The notes: a model not told the origin generated them from the sequence alone. A stretch of 64,000 nt of DNA from Arctopsyche grandis (GCF_051622035.1 NC_135364.1:21293001-21357000), one strand, 5' to 3'. Shown: positions 33,689 to 46,300, numbered from the stretch's first letter. Program-made: numbers and translations.

Positions 33689-34266
33689 AGGTGCAGACAC
33701 ACAGAATCGTACATGACACGTTTTTTAAAGATAATTTTGCACAAGCAAAAAAAAATCTAGCCTGCTTAGGGTGCAAACACAAAGGCACGTGGTACGTGCT
33801 TATTTTAGTTAGTTTTGCACATATGAAAAAGACGCTAGCATGCATAACCTTCCCTATGGCACCCAATCCGAAAACCATCCCCTGGACCGTTTTCGGTGAT
33901 ATTTTATCCTTGTATTGACATAGATGTATGTTTGAAAGTGATCGATAACGTTGATTCTCATATTTGAAGAAATGTAGGAGACACTTGTCGAAATAATAAT
34001 ATCGGACGAATTAAGAATGCCCTGAAGAAATACGCTTCCCAGCTGGAAGTGCCTGGCGTACGATTCAGTGTGTTTTCGCCCTTGGTCTTTGCCGTCGCGA
34101 TCTTCTCAAAACTCATCGATAACGGTGATTCTCATATTTGAAGAAAGGTGGGAGAAACTGTTCGAAATAAGATCGTACGAATTAACAATGACACGAAGAA
34201 ATGCCCTTCGCAGTTGGAAAACATGAACACGTGCATGCCGTACGATTCAGCGTGTTTGTGTCTTTG
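33689..34266 (-). mobile_element. Harbinger-like family F, outer copy split by an inner copy (F5)
   Basis: The outer left end (AAGGTGCAGACACACAGAATCGTAC...) is interrupted at 33778, and an outer right part resumes at about 34085 (CTCATCGATAACGGTGATTC, TTTGAAGAAA, CGTACGATTCAGCGTGTTTGTG). A complete copy occupies 33779-34081. This is a self-nested insertion. Confidence 0.65.
33779..34081 (-). mobile_element. Harbinger-like family F, inner complete copy
   Basis: The left end GGGTGCAAACACAAAGGCACG and right end CGTACGATTCAGTGTGTTTTCGCCC form terminal inverted repeats. The flanks are TTA (33776-33778) and TTG (34082-34084). The interior matches F2 and F6 in reverse complement. The 94-codon frame is repeat-derived. 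Confidence 0.7.
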
Positions 34267-37200
34267 TAGTTATAGTGCAAGACTCATCTCCTGATCGTAC
34301 TGATGGAACTGTCAAATGAGCTATTTTATGATGTGAAACATGTCTTGTGACACTACAGCCTCAAACTCCATAGCTAAACCTTTTATATGTAGAATCAGGG
34401 TTGGATTATGCGTTATTAAAATATTACTTCATGGTTAAAGGTGCATCATACGATTCTACATCTAGTCGGAAAACAAGATGTTTTCGATGGTCGCAAACAT
34501 AATGTTTCATCTGCTCTCATAATTCCTTGTCGTAGTTGCAACTATCAAAAACAAACATTTACGGCTCATAATAAATACCCCTGTGGAGGACTCACTCTTG
34601 GGCTACATTTCTTCAAATATCCTACAAATGTTCCAAAGTTATCCCATCATTGTCTTATCTTCAACAGCGTTTACAAAACATGGTCGTCAAATATCACATG
34701 ATAAAGATTGATAAAACGCAAATTCATTAAAATAAAAATAAAAAACTATAAATATGTAAAAAATTATTATTATATTCACATTCATGAGATTAAAAAAAAA
34801 ACAAAAATATGTAAAAAAAATGGCGTGTTTTATGACAATATTACTCAACACCAATCATCCCTTATGGCGCCATGTCATCAACAACCACCATATGCCGTCA
34901 CCGCACGGTCATCTTACCATATGGCCAACGATGCAATGGACCAAATTAAAAATATATGACCGACACAAGATGACGACAAATAAATGCACGCATTGACCCA
35001 ACTCGCCTATTACTCATACGGAGAGAGACCCTATCGAATATCAACAGTCCCAGAACTTGACCATCTGCCATCACACTACGTTATAACTTCTTCTCGCGTC
35101 GTCTACGATTTCATTGTTGTTATTGGCGAGAAATTGGCTTCCAGCAATCGATGTTTTGTCTTATTTTTTTTTGTTTTTTGCTTCGCTTCGGACCTCCCAG
35201 GTTTTCGGCTGCCGCGATTGAAATCTTTATCCACGCTTTGATCTTCACCACCGATGTGTGTGTGGTTTTATTCTATGCACTACCACTACAACCACACACT
35301 TCCACTCTCGTTTCTATTCAATCAAAAACGGTTGACCATTTAAGGAGATGTGCTTCATCATTGAATTCGATCTAACCGAACCAAGCGGTGGCGGTCTACA
35401 ATGATCGTTGTCCAAAATATAGTCGGTCCCGTTTAATGTTACATACATATCGAGTACGTATAATATGGCTGTCGGTGTTTTCCTCAAAGAGCAACGTTCT
35501 TGATGTCTTCATAATCTGCAGTGGATCACGATTCGTTCGACTGTGGTGCTGTCAGTAGGGATACGCTAAAATATTGCATCCAACTGTAAACGTTACGTTG
35601 TGCCGCTGTCTTGGCTAAATGTCGGCCTTCTGTTAACCCGAATGTTTTTATTATTATGATTTATGATTTAGCATAGGAATTATTGTCCTTTTTGTATGTG
35701 TGCATGTGTGTTTGAAATCTGGGCAACTTTCTCCTGGGTGGGTATGTTGTTGATACGTTACGAACGTATTGTTTGCAAATGTCAAGAACATTATTCAAGG
35801 CTCTGCACAATGCCCCAACGGAACGAATAACAAATTTATGAATCGAAACTTCGGGTTCGAATTCAGATTCAAAGATTTATTGGGTCGCCGAAATTGAGAC
35901 GAAAGAAAATTCCGATGCCAACTTCTATTTTTTGGCTTAACAGCATCAAACTTTATAATCCTGTTAACCTTATCATACATATACGATAAAGCTCATACCA
36001 TAACCAAAAAAAAATACATTGTTTTGATTTCTAATACCACGATAACAAATTATGTATTCATCCTTTGAAAAGAGAAGGGGTTCACTGTCACGAGATAAAC
36101 ACGCCGCACGTCAGATTAGAATAGGATTTATGATAGCTGAAATTAAAAATGCTTTTTTTTTTTAGTCAAAGGACTTTAGCTATGATAATTTACTGTCACG
36201 CCATACATTTTCATTTTGGTTCTGAAGATTGTGTGGATGTGGCATATGGTGTTGTTCTCGAACTGTAACCGGACCCTTTTCTTAATCCCACGTACCACGA
36301 ATCTGGTATCCGTACAGATGAGACGTGCACACGTGGGCTCCCGAGACATACTGTCGAAGCAAAATCCCTCAGAGAGTTCCTAGAAATTTCCAATGCACTT
36401 TCTGAAGCCTGCGCTTTTGTATTTTCGTCTGGATCGATATAAAATAAGCAACTCTCGTGGTTGTCGTGTGTGGTCCAAATTTAAATGACCATCAATGCTC
36501 TAGACCTCTGATCTCTATGGGAGGACGTTGCTAATTTATTGGTCCATTGGAATGCATTGTTGCTTTGACGCGACGCGGTTAAGAGCTAACTTTCATTGAG
36601 AGTGCTGGATTTAGAACTGTTGAAATTTGAACGGTAGGTCGTAGATTTCGAAGCAGACGCACCCTGTTAATTTGTTGAAATCTACCCGAATTCCTCGAGG
36701 GGAGAGTTCTATAATAAGATTTTGTTTAGGCGGCTGGTTTATTCCCCTTCGTGTTGAAAGGGATTGAATTATTATTGGCCGTGTTTAGACGTTGTACTAC
36801 GACGTGTTGGAAAGCTGAGCTTGCTTATGCTTCTGTGGTGGAAACATGCCTTTTATATGCATGTATAGTTTGTTGTTTTTTTTTATCTATAGTGTAAAGG
36901 AGAGTGGTAAGAGTGTCGCTTAAAAGCATCGATCCATTTTTAGATGACAACTATTACGGACACTCCAGTTTTTAGACTAATACTAGTGATCATACAGGGT
37001 TTTATTAGAATCCATATCGGAATGGATGCAAATGCGTCAGCCTTTTGATGCTCATCTTCCTGAAGTCACACAAAAATCACTTCAGATGCTTCAGGACCAT
37101 TTTGTATACAGAGAATTTTATTCGATTGAAATTGAGTCATAGTCCTAGTACGAAAGACATTGAACCATATTATTAAATGCCTACCCGCATTAATTAAGGA
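34267..37200. other. Intron 1 stretch, no gene recognised
   Basis: Mixed composition. GC-richer, repeat-free patches at about 35030-35110 and 36210-36400 could be regulatory. No frame over 90 codons occurs and no repeat family was recognised. Confidence 0.35.
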
Positions 37201-37202
37201 CC

Positions 37203-37352
37203 ACAGTCACATATGATCAGAAAGTTCAAGATTACTCAAATTTCAAAACTTTTAAGTCACTGCTTCAAAAATTGGCGATGTATTATTTCTAAACTATGTA
37301 GGTTTTAAATTGCTTTGTTTGTGTCATTTCTGAAACCTCTGGGATTCTCTTA
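37203..37352 (+). repeat. Repeat flank shared with 23155-23284
   Basis: GTCACATATGATCAGAAAGTTC and following sequence precede F6 exactly as the related sequence precedes F2. This implies a larger repeat unit or a duplication carrying an F element. Confidence 0.6.
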
Positions 37353-37657
37353 GGGCGTAGGCATACTTAATCGTACGGCACGGCTTGTCTAGGTAGACTA
37401 GCTATGATGGGCGTATCCTCATGTCATTGTGACTTCGTACGATATTATTATTTCGACAAGTTTCTTCTACATGCCTTTAAATGTGAGAATCACCTTTATC
37501 TATCACCGTCAATACAAGGATAAAATATCACCGAAAAAACTCCAGGGGGTGAGTTTAGGCCTGGATTGCCATAGATCGTGCTAACGTTTTTTTACATGTA
37601 CGAAACTATCTTAAAAATAAAAAAAACACGTGCCATGTACTCACTTTGTGTCTGTCC
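37353..37657 (+). mobile_element. Harbinger-like MITE family F, copy F6
   Basis: TTA|GGGCGTAGGCATAC at the left, ...CACTTTGTGTCTGTCC at the right, with an ATTA beyond it. Family interior CGTCAATACAAGGATAAAAT and CTCCAGGGGGTGA. It lacks the compound palindrome of F2. Confidence 0.65.
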
Positions 37658-40600
37658 ATTAGACACCCTATTGAGAGCTCATGTTCTTTTTTTTCTTACA
37701 TTACCAGAAAGTAAGTAAAAGTAAATTTAAGAAAGGTAAATTTACACAGCAATTATTAAGGCCATCATCTTTTTGGTTCTTAATCAAATTAGAAGGTCTC
37801 ATTTTGTCAAATCTCATTTATCCAACGCGAACGTTCTTCTTCTGAGTACTTGAACGCTTTTGCAATACACGATATAAAAAAATGAAAACCAATTTTAACG
37901 TTCGAATAAATCATGACCATTGAATGATTCGACGCGGTGTGATTGATGGCGCTTCTTCAAAATATAAATTTTCAATTCAGTTTCTCTCTCATTATATTAC
38001 AATCACATCGGGCTATGGCCGACCATAACTTGGTTTTATAGTGGAATAGTTTCCACAGCATTTCAGGGTCTGGTTTAAGGTCGACCTGAATTTTACGACC
38101 AGGAAGCGTTTTCGTTTTCAACGGGAAGTTGTCCGGTCAAAGCTTGTCTTGTTAGCGACATTCTTTCAGTGTCACCGGAATGACGACTGCCCGCTTTTTG
38201 CTGTTCGTGCTGGCGCCAAAGATGTTCGCGCTCGCGCTCGTGCTCCGGCACGAATGGAATGCAGTCTGTTTATCGCTTCCCTGCAGTCCATTTCTGTCTC
38301 TCAGTAAGTTTGTTTTACAAATTGGCCGCAAACAAACTCGATTTATGACTGTTTACCCTACCAATGAAACGATTCCGCCAACGACCGCTAGGCATACTGA
38401 AGAATACCAAATAGCGCACGCGTCTTAGCTTTGAATATCAGATATTTAAATTTCTCTCACCTTATCAATATATTGTTTTTTATTACCTTAATTTTTGTTG
38501 CGAATTTAAAATGCAGTACAAAATCTGGCGACGAAAGTAATACGCCACCAACCCCCATCTTGCGTATTCCACTTCACCCGTCAAAACTTCAATTTAGAGT
38601 TACTAACTGACTTCATCCTCACTGAAATGTTTAAAACAAATATTTTTATGAAAAAACGTCACTAGATTACTAAATTGGGTGACGGAAATAATTGAATCAC
38701 TCCATATCAGCTGGTATCCCACATGGTACTTCTTAAGTGCAGAGTGATTATCCGGTGTTACCATCTCAGAAATGTACAGTAAAATATCGGTTGACGGAAA
38801 AATCTGATATCAATGTCGTGTTATACTAATTAGTGCGCTTTTTTTATTAGTTTCACACTGTTATTTCAGTGACATTCCTGCCCATCAAAAATTCGTGATC
38901 TGATTTCGAACCACTTCCATTATTTAGTTCGCTTTAATATTTTACCGACATATAGGGGGGGTTAGCTAATATCGAAGTAAGCTAATATTTTTTTCGACTT
39001 GAAGCTAGAGGAGTTAAATCAACTCATTAAAAATTACATCGGAATATTGTGTCAGACCGAAGCGATGACATCTAGCTATCCAAACGTGGCTTTCTACCAC
39101 CCCTTTGCAACTCACAGGTTAAAAATTTGATCGGTAGTAAAAGTTTTTCCATTCTCATTCACTCTCATCTCATATGCACTTAATATTATTATGCATAAAG
39201 CATCATTAAGTACGTACTCTGATTTTCGACATGAAATGAAATAAGCCTGTTTTCCCCAAGTAAAGCTTCAATCTGGAGTGTCTGGTTGGCGATGCTATGT
39301 TTATATTACTACACTCGAAACCGAGTCATCTAATATGGCGTTACTCGGACGTTGCCACGTTAAAAGTAACGCCCGAATGACCAAATTATCTAACTCGGTC
39401 TAAGTGCACTTGAATCGTGGCAACTTGGTATAACGCTGAATAATAAGCGTTCTAGTTTAAAATTGAGTGTTGAATCTTTTTGTAAGAATGGTATGTGCAT
39501 GGTATTTGAAATTGTTGGGTCAGTGTTCGTGGCAATTGAAAGGTTAATTAATTAATTGTATCATTTATCTCGTATGACCGTTAGTTGGTCTAATGCTTTA
39601 TTTATTTATACATGCTGCAGGTTGTAGACGGGAAAGTTTCCAGTTTTTCCCTATTAGGATGTAAAATTTTACACAACTTGTTATGTTCAGTACTCACTTT
39701 TCTCAAATGACTCTTTACGACCTGTCAAGGCCGTATCGTAAATTGATTAACATAACATAGCGTATCTGATGACTTCACTTAAAACGGACTTTGCATTTTT
39801 TTCAAAAGCAATAAAAAACCTGTTATTGAAAAGTATTTATGCCACTTTTACCGAAATTCTTATTAATATTCAACAGTCGCGAATGTATCGTACGTGAGCC
39901 GAATAAAAGCTATGAAAAACTACGGCTTTTACGACTTGGGATTTTTATTTGGTGGGTTTTTGATTCGTTACTGTCTGTCTATATGTTTAATTTTGTCTAT
40001 ATTTTAGTCTTTAGTTATCTTTCGGATAAAAATCGTATTTGTAATAGCGACAATTTATTTTCGTAATGCGTCTAAAGGTACAGTTTGTTTTGTTTATTGT
40101 GTTTGTGTTGATCGATCGACATTTTGACGTATACTGAATGGAAGTTATAACTGGATCTCGTGCGGGCGAGTTGGATGATAAATTTCTTACGATTCTATCT
40201 GTGCCGGTCCGCATACATCAGCGGCCGTAATGAATTATGGTCACCCGAGCAAAAATAAATGGCCATCATCAAGCAAAGTCGATCGGTCGTTGTGCCGTTT
40301 CGAATCCATTTTTGTTATCTAATTCAAAACAGAACTGCGGTGGACAGCTGCAGATGAACGCTTTCAATTTCATCGAGGATTATTGAAATTGCAAAATTTA
40401 AAACTCGTCATGGCCGATTAGGTTATGCATTTGAATCGCCATTTGAATTTACTTTCGCAGTGCCAATCTCATTAAGTACTATTTAAGTTTATAATTAGCG
40501 TTTGACAGAAGCTATTGTAGTTTCAGATTTTTCGTTTAAATTGATTATTAATAGTTTATTAGTCGATATAACTAACATTATTTAACTATTTTTCAATGCA

Positions 40601-40795
40601 CGATTTAAGTTACAACATCGTATGCAAAACTAGCTTATTATTTATTAGAATTGCAATAGACGAGTCAATATATACATAAATCGGTACAAACGTCGTGATG
40701 ACATTAGAAACAGACTATGGAAAATATAATATGAGATGACAACAGTCAGTAAATAAAGCGTATTGCATTTGGGCTTGTACTTACTGGAAAACTTC
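37658..40795. other. Intron 1 stretch with weak candidates only
   Basis: A frame at 38180 (MTTARFLLFVLAPKMFALALVL...) has a hydrophobic start and is followed by a strong donor-like TCA|GTAAGT at 38304, but its phase (1) does not fit ptc exon 2. A foldback near 39325-39440 (GTTGCCACG...CGTGGCAAC) resembles the hairpin at 19137-19196. Nothing else recognised. Confidence 0.35.
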
Positions 40796-40842
40796 AACAT
40801 TGAAAATTTGATGATGATCTGATAAAACCTATATCGTCATCA

Positions 40843-41060
40843 TCATTTACAGCCCTTCACCATCCATTGTTGAACGAAGGCATCCACTCTTCTGTGTTGT
40901 GCAATTCTCATCCATCTCACCTTACAAATTTTCCTAATTTCGTCCACCCATCTTCCTTTAACCTTTTTACATTTTGTTGGATACCATTCTAGCTCTTCTT
41001 TTGTCCATCTTTCGTCTTTCTTCATTCGTCTTTCGTCATTCTTATACATTTAAGGTGAAA
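40843..41060 (-). pseudogene. RTE-like LINE C-terminal remnant (R2)
   Basis: The - strand frame ends ...LEWYPTKCKKVKGRWVDEIRKI, then VRWMRIAQHRR and QQWMVKGCK, followed by a GATGATGATGA-type tail. This is the same protein segment as R1, here still open for 68 codons. A neighbouring second copy is R3. It is not a host gene. Confidence 0.7.
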
Positions 41061-41139
41061 TTGGACTAATTATTACACACCAAATATCTAAAATGTGTGC
41101 AACATTGAAAATTTGATGATGATCTGATAAAACCTATAT

Positions 41140-41370
41140 CATCGTCATCACTTACAGCCATTTACCATCCATTGTTGGCTGAAGGCATGGACTCGTCTGT
41201 TTTGCGCAACCCTTATCCATCTCACTCCGGACATTTTCCTAATTTCATCTTTCTTTAACCTTTTTAAATTCTTACTGGTATATACCATTCTATCGGGTAT
41301 ACCGTTCTAGCATTTCTTTTATCAACCTTCGGTTCATTATTATATATTGAAGTTGAAATTGGAATCATGA
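41140..41370 (-). pseudogene. RTE-like LINE C-terminal remnant (R3)
   Basis: The second unit of the tandem duplication, more decayed than R2 (CACCATCCATTGTTGG-like start, then CATCTCACTCCGGACATTTT and ACCATTCTA on the + strand). Confidence 0.6.
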
Positions 41371-41992
41371 TTATTACACACCAAATATATGAAATGTGTG
41401 CAACTGAATCTAGGAAAACTAACCGGGAACGATGATTAATTCCGTCATTATGCATATCTTATTAGGGTGACATTTTTATTTGGAAAGTTTTTTTTTCATT
41501 TGAACCTTTTTAAATTTCAGTTAGCGGTGCATTATTTTGACCTAGGGTATTCAAAGTCGGCTAAAATTAGCATCTATACGAATGAAGTGTTTATTCTAAT
41601 GTTTCTTACACTTCGTCATAATGACCTAAAACTGCTTCTAACGCATAGCTCAATAGTAATATTTCATTATATGTAAATCTCTATAAGAAGTCGTGCATTA
41701 ATTATTCCAGCAATCGCTTGTATAATATGTACTTTTGATGCTCAAAAACCATTTTAACATTCAAAAACCGTAATCCTTTTAGATAAACCTACACCGGAAG
41801 GATACATCGGACGCTCGCTAGCATCTTCCACACGCGATATCCTTGCAAGTCGATGTTTTATTTATAAACACAGATTCAATCAATTCATCAGACAAACGAT
41901 TCACAGTTGGCGCGGCCTACTTTCGCTTTTATCTCGATCCAGTCCATTAATGAATTTCGATCCAATTTCGAGCACGCTATCTATCTACAATA

Positions 41993-42011
41993 TCTATCTA
42001 TCTATCTATCT
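41993..42011. repeat. (TATC)n microsatellite
   Basis: TATCTATCTATCTATCTATC-type run. Confidence 0.9.
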
Positions 42012-42744
42012 GGCCGTTGGCAGTCCGGTCATTCGGCGATATGGCATAACGTCGTAAATTCACCTGGGTTTTATTGGCGATCTCTGCGGTAGGTGGTCTC
42101 TTCCTTAATTGGTCGGATAATCGCATCACATCCTTCGCGTAAATCATAACGCCACTTCGTAATAGGAGGGCGATCCTCCTTGTCCTTACACGGGCAGGAT
42201 ATTTCAATCCTTTTACGGGTTTTTGGATGTTTCGCCCACACAGCGCGGTCCGTTCTTTTTTTCGCATCGTCGTTTTTGCGATGATAATAATAATAACGAC
42301 CCGTCGTCCGAGGTCGTTCCTCATTTTTAATGATGGCCTCTTGGGTACCCTTAAACTTTTAATTCGATTTATTGATCCGATTCTCGTTCGCAAGTTGGTT
42401 TGGTTTTTATTTTTTTATTTGATGTGCTTATGCTGTACTCTTTGCTTTCAATCCGATGCTTTGCTCCATTCATTGTTTTTAACAGCCACGCGCAATTTTG
42501 AAACTAGCTTACGTTCAGTGGATTGTGGTCTGAATGAAAGGGAATTGACATTACATAGTCCATAAGGTTGCAAACCACAGAAGCACCTTTAGACGATCGA
42601 TGTTATAGGATTTTACTATCAGCACCTACTAAAGACCTTAAAGGCCTTTAAATTTTCAGACTTTTTCCCCTCATATATTAGCAGAGCCCGTGAATGGTTA
42701 GTTCTAAAAAAAAAACTTTTCAGTCGTATTGACTATGATTTATG

Positions 42745-43245
42745 TGTATAAATATAATTTCTAGTTGGGAACGATTGATGATTCAAATAAGGTAGTTACA
42801 GCTATATTTTTGGACTTCAAAAGAGCGTTTGAAACTATAGATAAGGAGATTTTTTTAAAATAAATGAAGTAAGTTTGGATTTGATAATGGAATATTAAGT
42901 TGGTTTGATTGCTATCTGAATAATAAAAGACAGAATGAGAAAATGAATGACAGACTTTCAAAAAATTTAATCAATCCACATGGAGTGGCGCAGGAGTCTA
43001 AGCTAGGACCTCTATTGTTTATTTTATATATAAATGATATAATGAAAATATTTAATGTTTGTAAAGTTCATATATTTGTGGATGATTCACTCGTAATATT
43101 GTAGTCGTGTTATTTTAGGTTTTTGTATATTATAATGAGCAAACGAGCAAATTCCTACATAAATAAATTGATCAGTTTCAATTGTTTAAGGATGAACCTT
43201 TTGTGTATCTACATTTTTGGACAGATTTTGAAAAAATTTAAGCGA
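42745..43245 (+). pseudogene. Decayed LINE reverse transcriptase (palm domain)
   Basis: One frame (from 42789) reads KVVTAIFLDFKRAFETIDKEIF, the first catalytic block with the Asp of LDF. After a frame change, 42979-43101 reads HGVAQESKLGPLLFILYINDI then VHIFVDDSLVIL. This matches the LINE palm motifs [V/A]PQGS.LGPLLF..YINDI and [F/Y].DD, with VPQGS changed to VAQES and stop TAG at 43102. Sequence like ISFNCLRMNLL follows. These motifs are of the Jockey/CR1/I type rather than RTE. Multiple frame changes mark it as dead. Confidence 0.75.
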
Positions 43246-44096
43246 TTCGGTCTTGTTATAGTTAAGTAGCTTATCTGATGCCTAATGGAACAAACATTCA
43301 CACCTATAAGAATACTTTTTGCGATAAGGCACAAACTTTGTATTTATTGAATTAAACTAGTCTAAAAATAACAATACAAAGCTCACATTACTTTTAAGCT
43401 TGCTCTATAACCGGAAACCACAGCTTATATTTTTATGTTTATAACTACATTTTCTCAGAATATTTTGTGGCAGCAATGTATTGGTGCTGTCGAATAATTA
43501 CAATGCATTTTGCGATTGACATAAAACCTGACTTCATTATTTTATTATATATAATTTATCCTGTACAGAGCGCGGTATTTTCACTAATAAAAACAGCTGT
43601 TAGTACAAATTGGCGAATGGAAGCAATTTGCAGATAATAATTTGAATTCCGGCTATTCGCACATTCCTATATAACTATCACCTTCATAGTAGTTCTAAGA
43701 AGTGAACCCTTTTTACATAATGAATAGATTGTGTGCAAAATCCATCGATCACTTTTGATCGATGGTGTACACATTTTCATATCGACGTCGGGCAAAAGAT
43801 GAGGCGGCGCAGCAACCCCTCCATTAACCCCTTAATTTATTTTGATACTACCACACCATCCGCTGATGAAAATTTATGCCCCCAGTCAAATCGTTAACGA
43901 TGACTTATAGCGGCAATCTATCGCATCAGTCTCACTCTCCCTACCGCACACTATGTGTGTATACATTTTTGTCATCGACGGACTTCCGTCGAATAATTGC
44001 CGACGGCTTGTTGTAAATTAATTTAGGTGGATGTGTTCTAGACGTTTTCTATTATCTTTCATTTGACTAATTGTGTTTTATTGTTGTACTTTTCAG
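43246..44096. other. 3' part of intron 1
   Basis: AT-rich with a pyrimidine-rich patch near 43800-43960. It ends in the acceptor tract for ptc exon 2. Nothing else recognised. Confidence 0.5.
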
Positions 44097-44289
44097 GGGC
44101 GAATCAGGGGAGGACGAACGGCGCTGTGGGCCCGTGCTTGGCTGCAGGAACGGCTCGCGTGGCTCGGCAGTGTCCTCCACAGCCACGCTGGGAAGGTCCT
44201 TTTCGTGGCCATCCTGGTCCTGGCCTCCTTCTGTGTGGGTCTCAAATCTGCCCAGATGCATACGAGGGTCGAACAACTCTGGATACAAG
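44097..44289 (+). CDS. ptc: Patched, coding exon 2 (residues 59-122)
   Basis: Continues exon 1 in phase 0 (DK|GRIRGGRTALWARAW...). Residues 91-107 (KVLFVAILVLASFCVGL) are transmembrane segment 1. They are preceded by HAGKVLFVAILVL, nearly identical to Drosophila Ptc, and followed by the extracellular KSAQMHTRVEQLWIQ, matching the conserved KSAQIHSKVHQLWIQ. The exon is 193 nt, ending CAAG|GTTAGC in phase 1 so that the next codon starts with G (E/G in other Patched proteins). As I recall, PTCH1 exon 2 has the same size and phases. There are no stops or frame damage, so the gene appears intact. Confidence 0.97.
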
Positions 44290-44409
44290 GTTAGCATCTT
44301 CAGAAATCTACAACTTTCCATACTTTACGGCTTTCGATGGGATCTGTAATAGTGGTAATTGTAGCAGAACCAAAGTAGTGGAGGTTTGGTTGCCAGATTT
44401 TATCTGAAT

Positions 44410-46290
44410 TCAAGTATGTACAAGCTACATTCAGATTGTAAAGCTTACACTTGGGATTTATATATATAGTACGCGTTTGGATTGTCTACAAATCACTCCT
44501 TCCCGTTATACACTGTTCAGACTACTTCTTGATGTTTGATACCAAGATTTTATCCGAATTTAAACACAAGTTGCATTTTAGAGTGTAGAGCTTTTGGTTT
44601 AATGCTTGTCTGGGATATGTGTTTGGATTTTCTTCAAATCGTTTTCCTTTCTGTCATATACTTTCCTATCTATTGTCGGTTCATTTATGATGTGACAATG
44701 ATGATATTCACAAGTGTCATATGTGTATACATTTAATGTTACAAAGTTATATTTGTGGTACCGCTCCAATTATGATAATTCTCTCCATCTCTCGGCAGTA
44801 TATATATTTTTTTGGTTTGTTTGAATCGATTGCTGAAATGGTTACATTCGATGTTGATACCCTTTCCTATGCCATCATTTTAATGTTCGTCACTTTCGAT
44901 ACGCCTTTTTAAAGCTAATAAAAATGCTTCATACGAAAATGTTTAATCATAGACTTGTTTTATTTGGTATTTATCACATCGATTGGTCCAAAACCAACGG
45001 GCTATATGGGTCCTGTCTATTGAACTTTTGGCATTGAGAACTTTCGTCTCGACTTTGGCACTCTATCTTCCTACGCAGATTCCCCGGCGGTCAATCAATC
45101 TTCTTCTCCGCTGAGAATCCAGCCGCTATGTGAGTGTTTCCCACAGTCACAAAAAACCTTTGAATATATTCAAATGAGACGCGAGATATTTTTGAAACGT
45201 ACGTTTGCAAGTATTGTGTTTTAATTTTTAAAATATTTACCGCTTTGTAGTCTTTCAGTCATATTTGGTTTTCATACCACATCACTGACCCACATATGTA
45301 CGTTGTAATTAGCTCCGCATGAAATGCTGTTTATATTAATGGAACATGTGCACAAATGTTATGCGTATAATATGCACTTGAACTTGATGATCAATGCCTG
45401 TGCCAAATTTATCTGATTGACCTCTTCGATCAAGGCTTACAATCTTATAGCGAGTCGTCGCTTCGCTTGTTTTTTTTATTTATTTTAAGTCTTATCTTTA
45501 CTAATTTAGTTTGTTTATTATTTCATATTTCCTTGACCTTAAATTACGCGCAATCGTGAGTCATTCGTAAAATTATCAAAACGTAAATACACATCGGTAT
45601 TGAGCATTGGGTTTGCACAGATTTCATAACCGTGGCGTCGCTCCACTATGTACACGGTGTATATAATCCTTTGATATAAATTAGGTTATGATCCTTATGT
45701 ATGTATCAACTAAAAATTAGTTTTGTATAATTCTTTTATACAAATGTTCTTGTAATTTAATGTGCCCAAATGCACATTCATCTTGTTTACTAATCTTCTA
45801 CAATTTTATATCATCTTCTATGATTCTTTTAGACTTGTTTATCTGCACTCAATTTGATTTTTAAGTGCAATTTTTGTACGCACGGTAGAGTGAATCAGAT
45901 TTACGAAACGTTGCATTCCAACTCTACCTAATCGGCAGTGTCCTAGTTCCCACTGACAAGACAGACAGACACTGGGAAGGCAACCACGCTCCTTTATGAG
46001 AATAACCTCACAAACCTTACATGTTTTTTTTATCTGGTCACATGTCCAATTTTTTAATACTAAAATAAAATATGCTTGCCTTAATTTTATGTAGAATGTG
46101 TTTCTCACAAATTCGTCGTACATTGAATATGTTGCTTGTACCAGTTTGTCCATTGATGATGCTGTTGTATTGTATAATAATGTTTAGTACTTATTATGTA
46201 CAAAAGTTTGACCATAGGTCCTATCTTGGCATGACCTGTCATGGCACCTATGGTAGATATTAATATATAATACATAAATCTAGTATGTAT
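44410..46290. other. Intron 2 stretch, no gene recognised
   Basis: AT-rich. A hairpin ACCATAGGT...ACCTATGGT with inner GGCATGACCTGTCATG lies near 46210-46256. The 104-codon - strand frame (45839-46153) has no domain. Confidence 0.4.
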
Positions 46291-46300
46291 ATACATAATT

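Larger units (their letters stand above)
40796..41404. repeat. Tandem duplication, period about 305 bp, of a LINE tail
   Basis: The unit begins AACATTGAAAATTTGATGAT at 40796 and again at 41101, and ends near ACACCAAATAT.TGAAATGTGTGCAAC in both. Each unit holds an inverted RTE-like LINE 3' end, so the duplication happened after LINE insertion. Confidence 0.8.
20209..44096 (+). other. ptc: ptc intron 1 (about 23.9 kb)
   Basis: Bounded by donor GTAGTC after GACAAG and by a pyrimidine-rich acceptor TTGTACTTTTCAG before GGGCGA. Joining is phase 0. The intron carries most of the transposons listed below, a GC island at 27.1-27.65 kb and one possible - strand gene. Long first introns holding enhancers are common in developmental regulators. 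Confidence 0.85.

Noticed and set aside
38180..38303. Possible alternative ptc first exon (hydrophobic start, GTAAGT donor)
   Set aside because: The phase at the donor is 1, while ptc exon 2 needs phase 0, so joining would break the frame. There is no other support.
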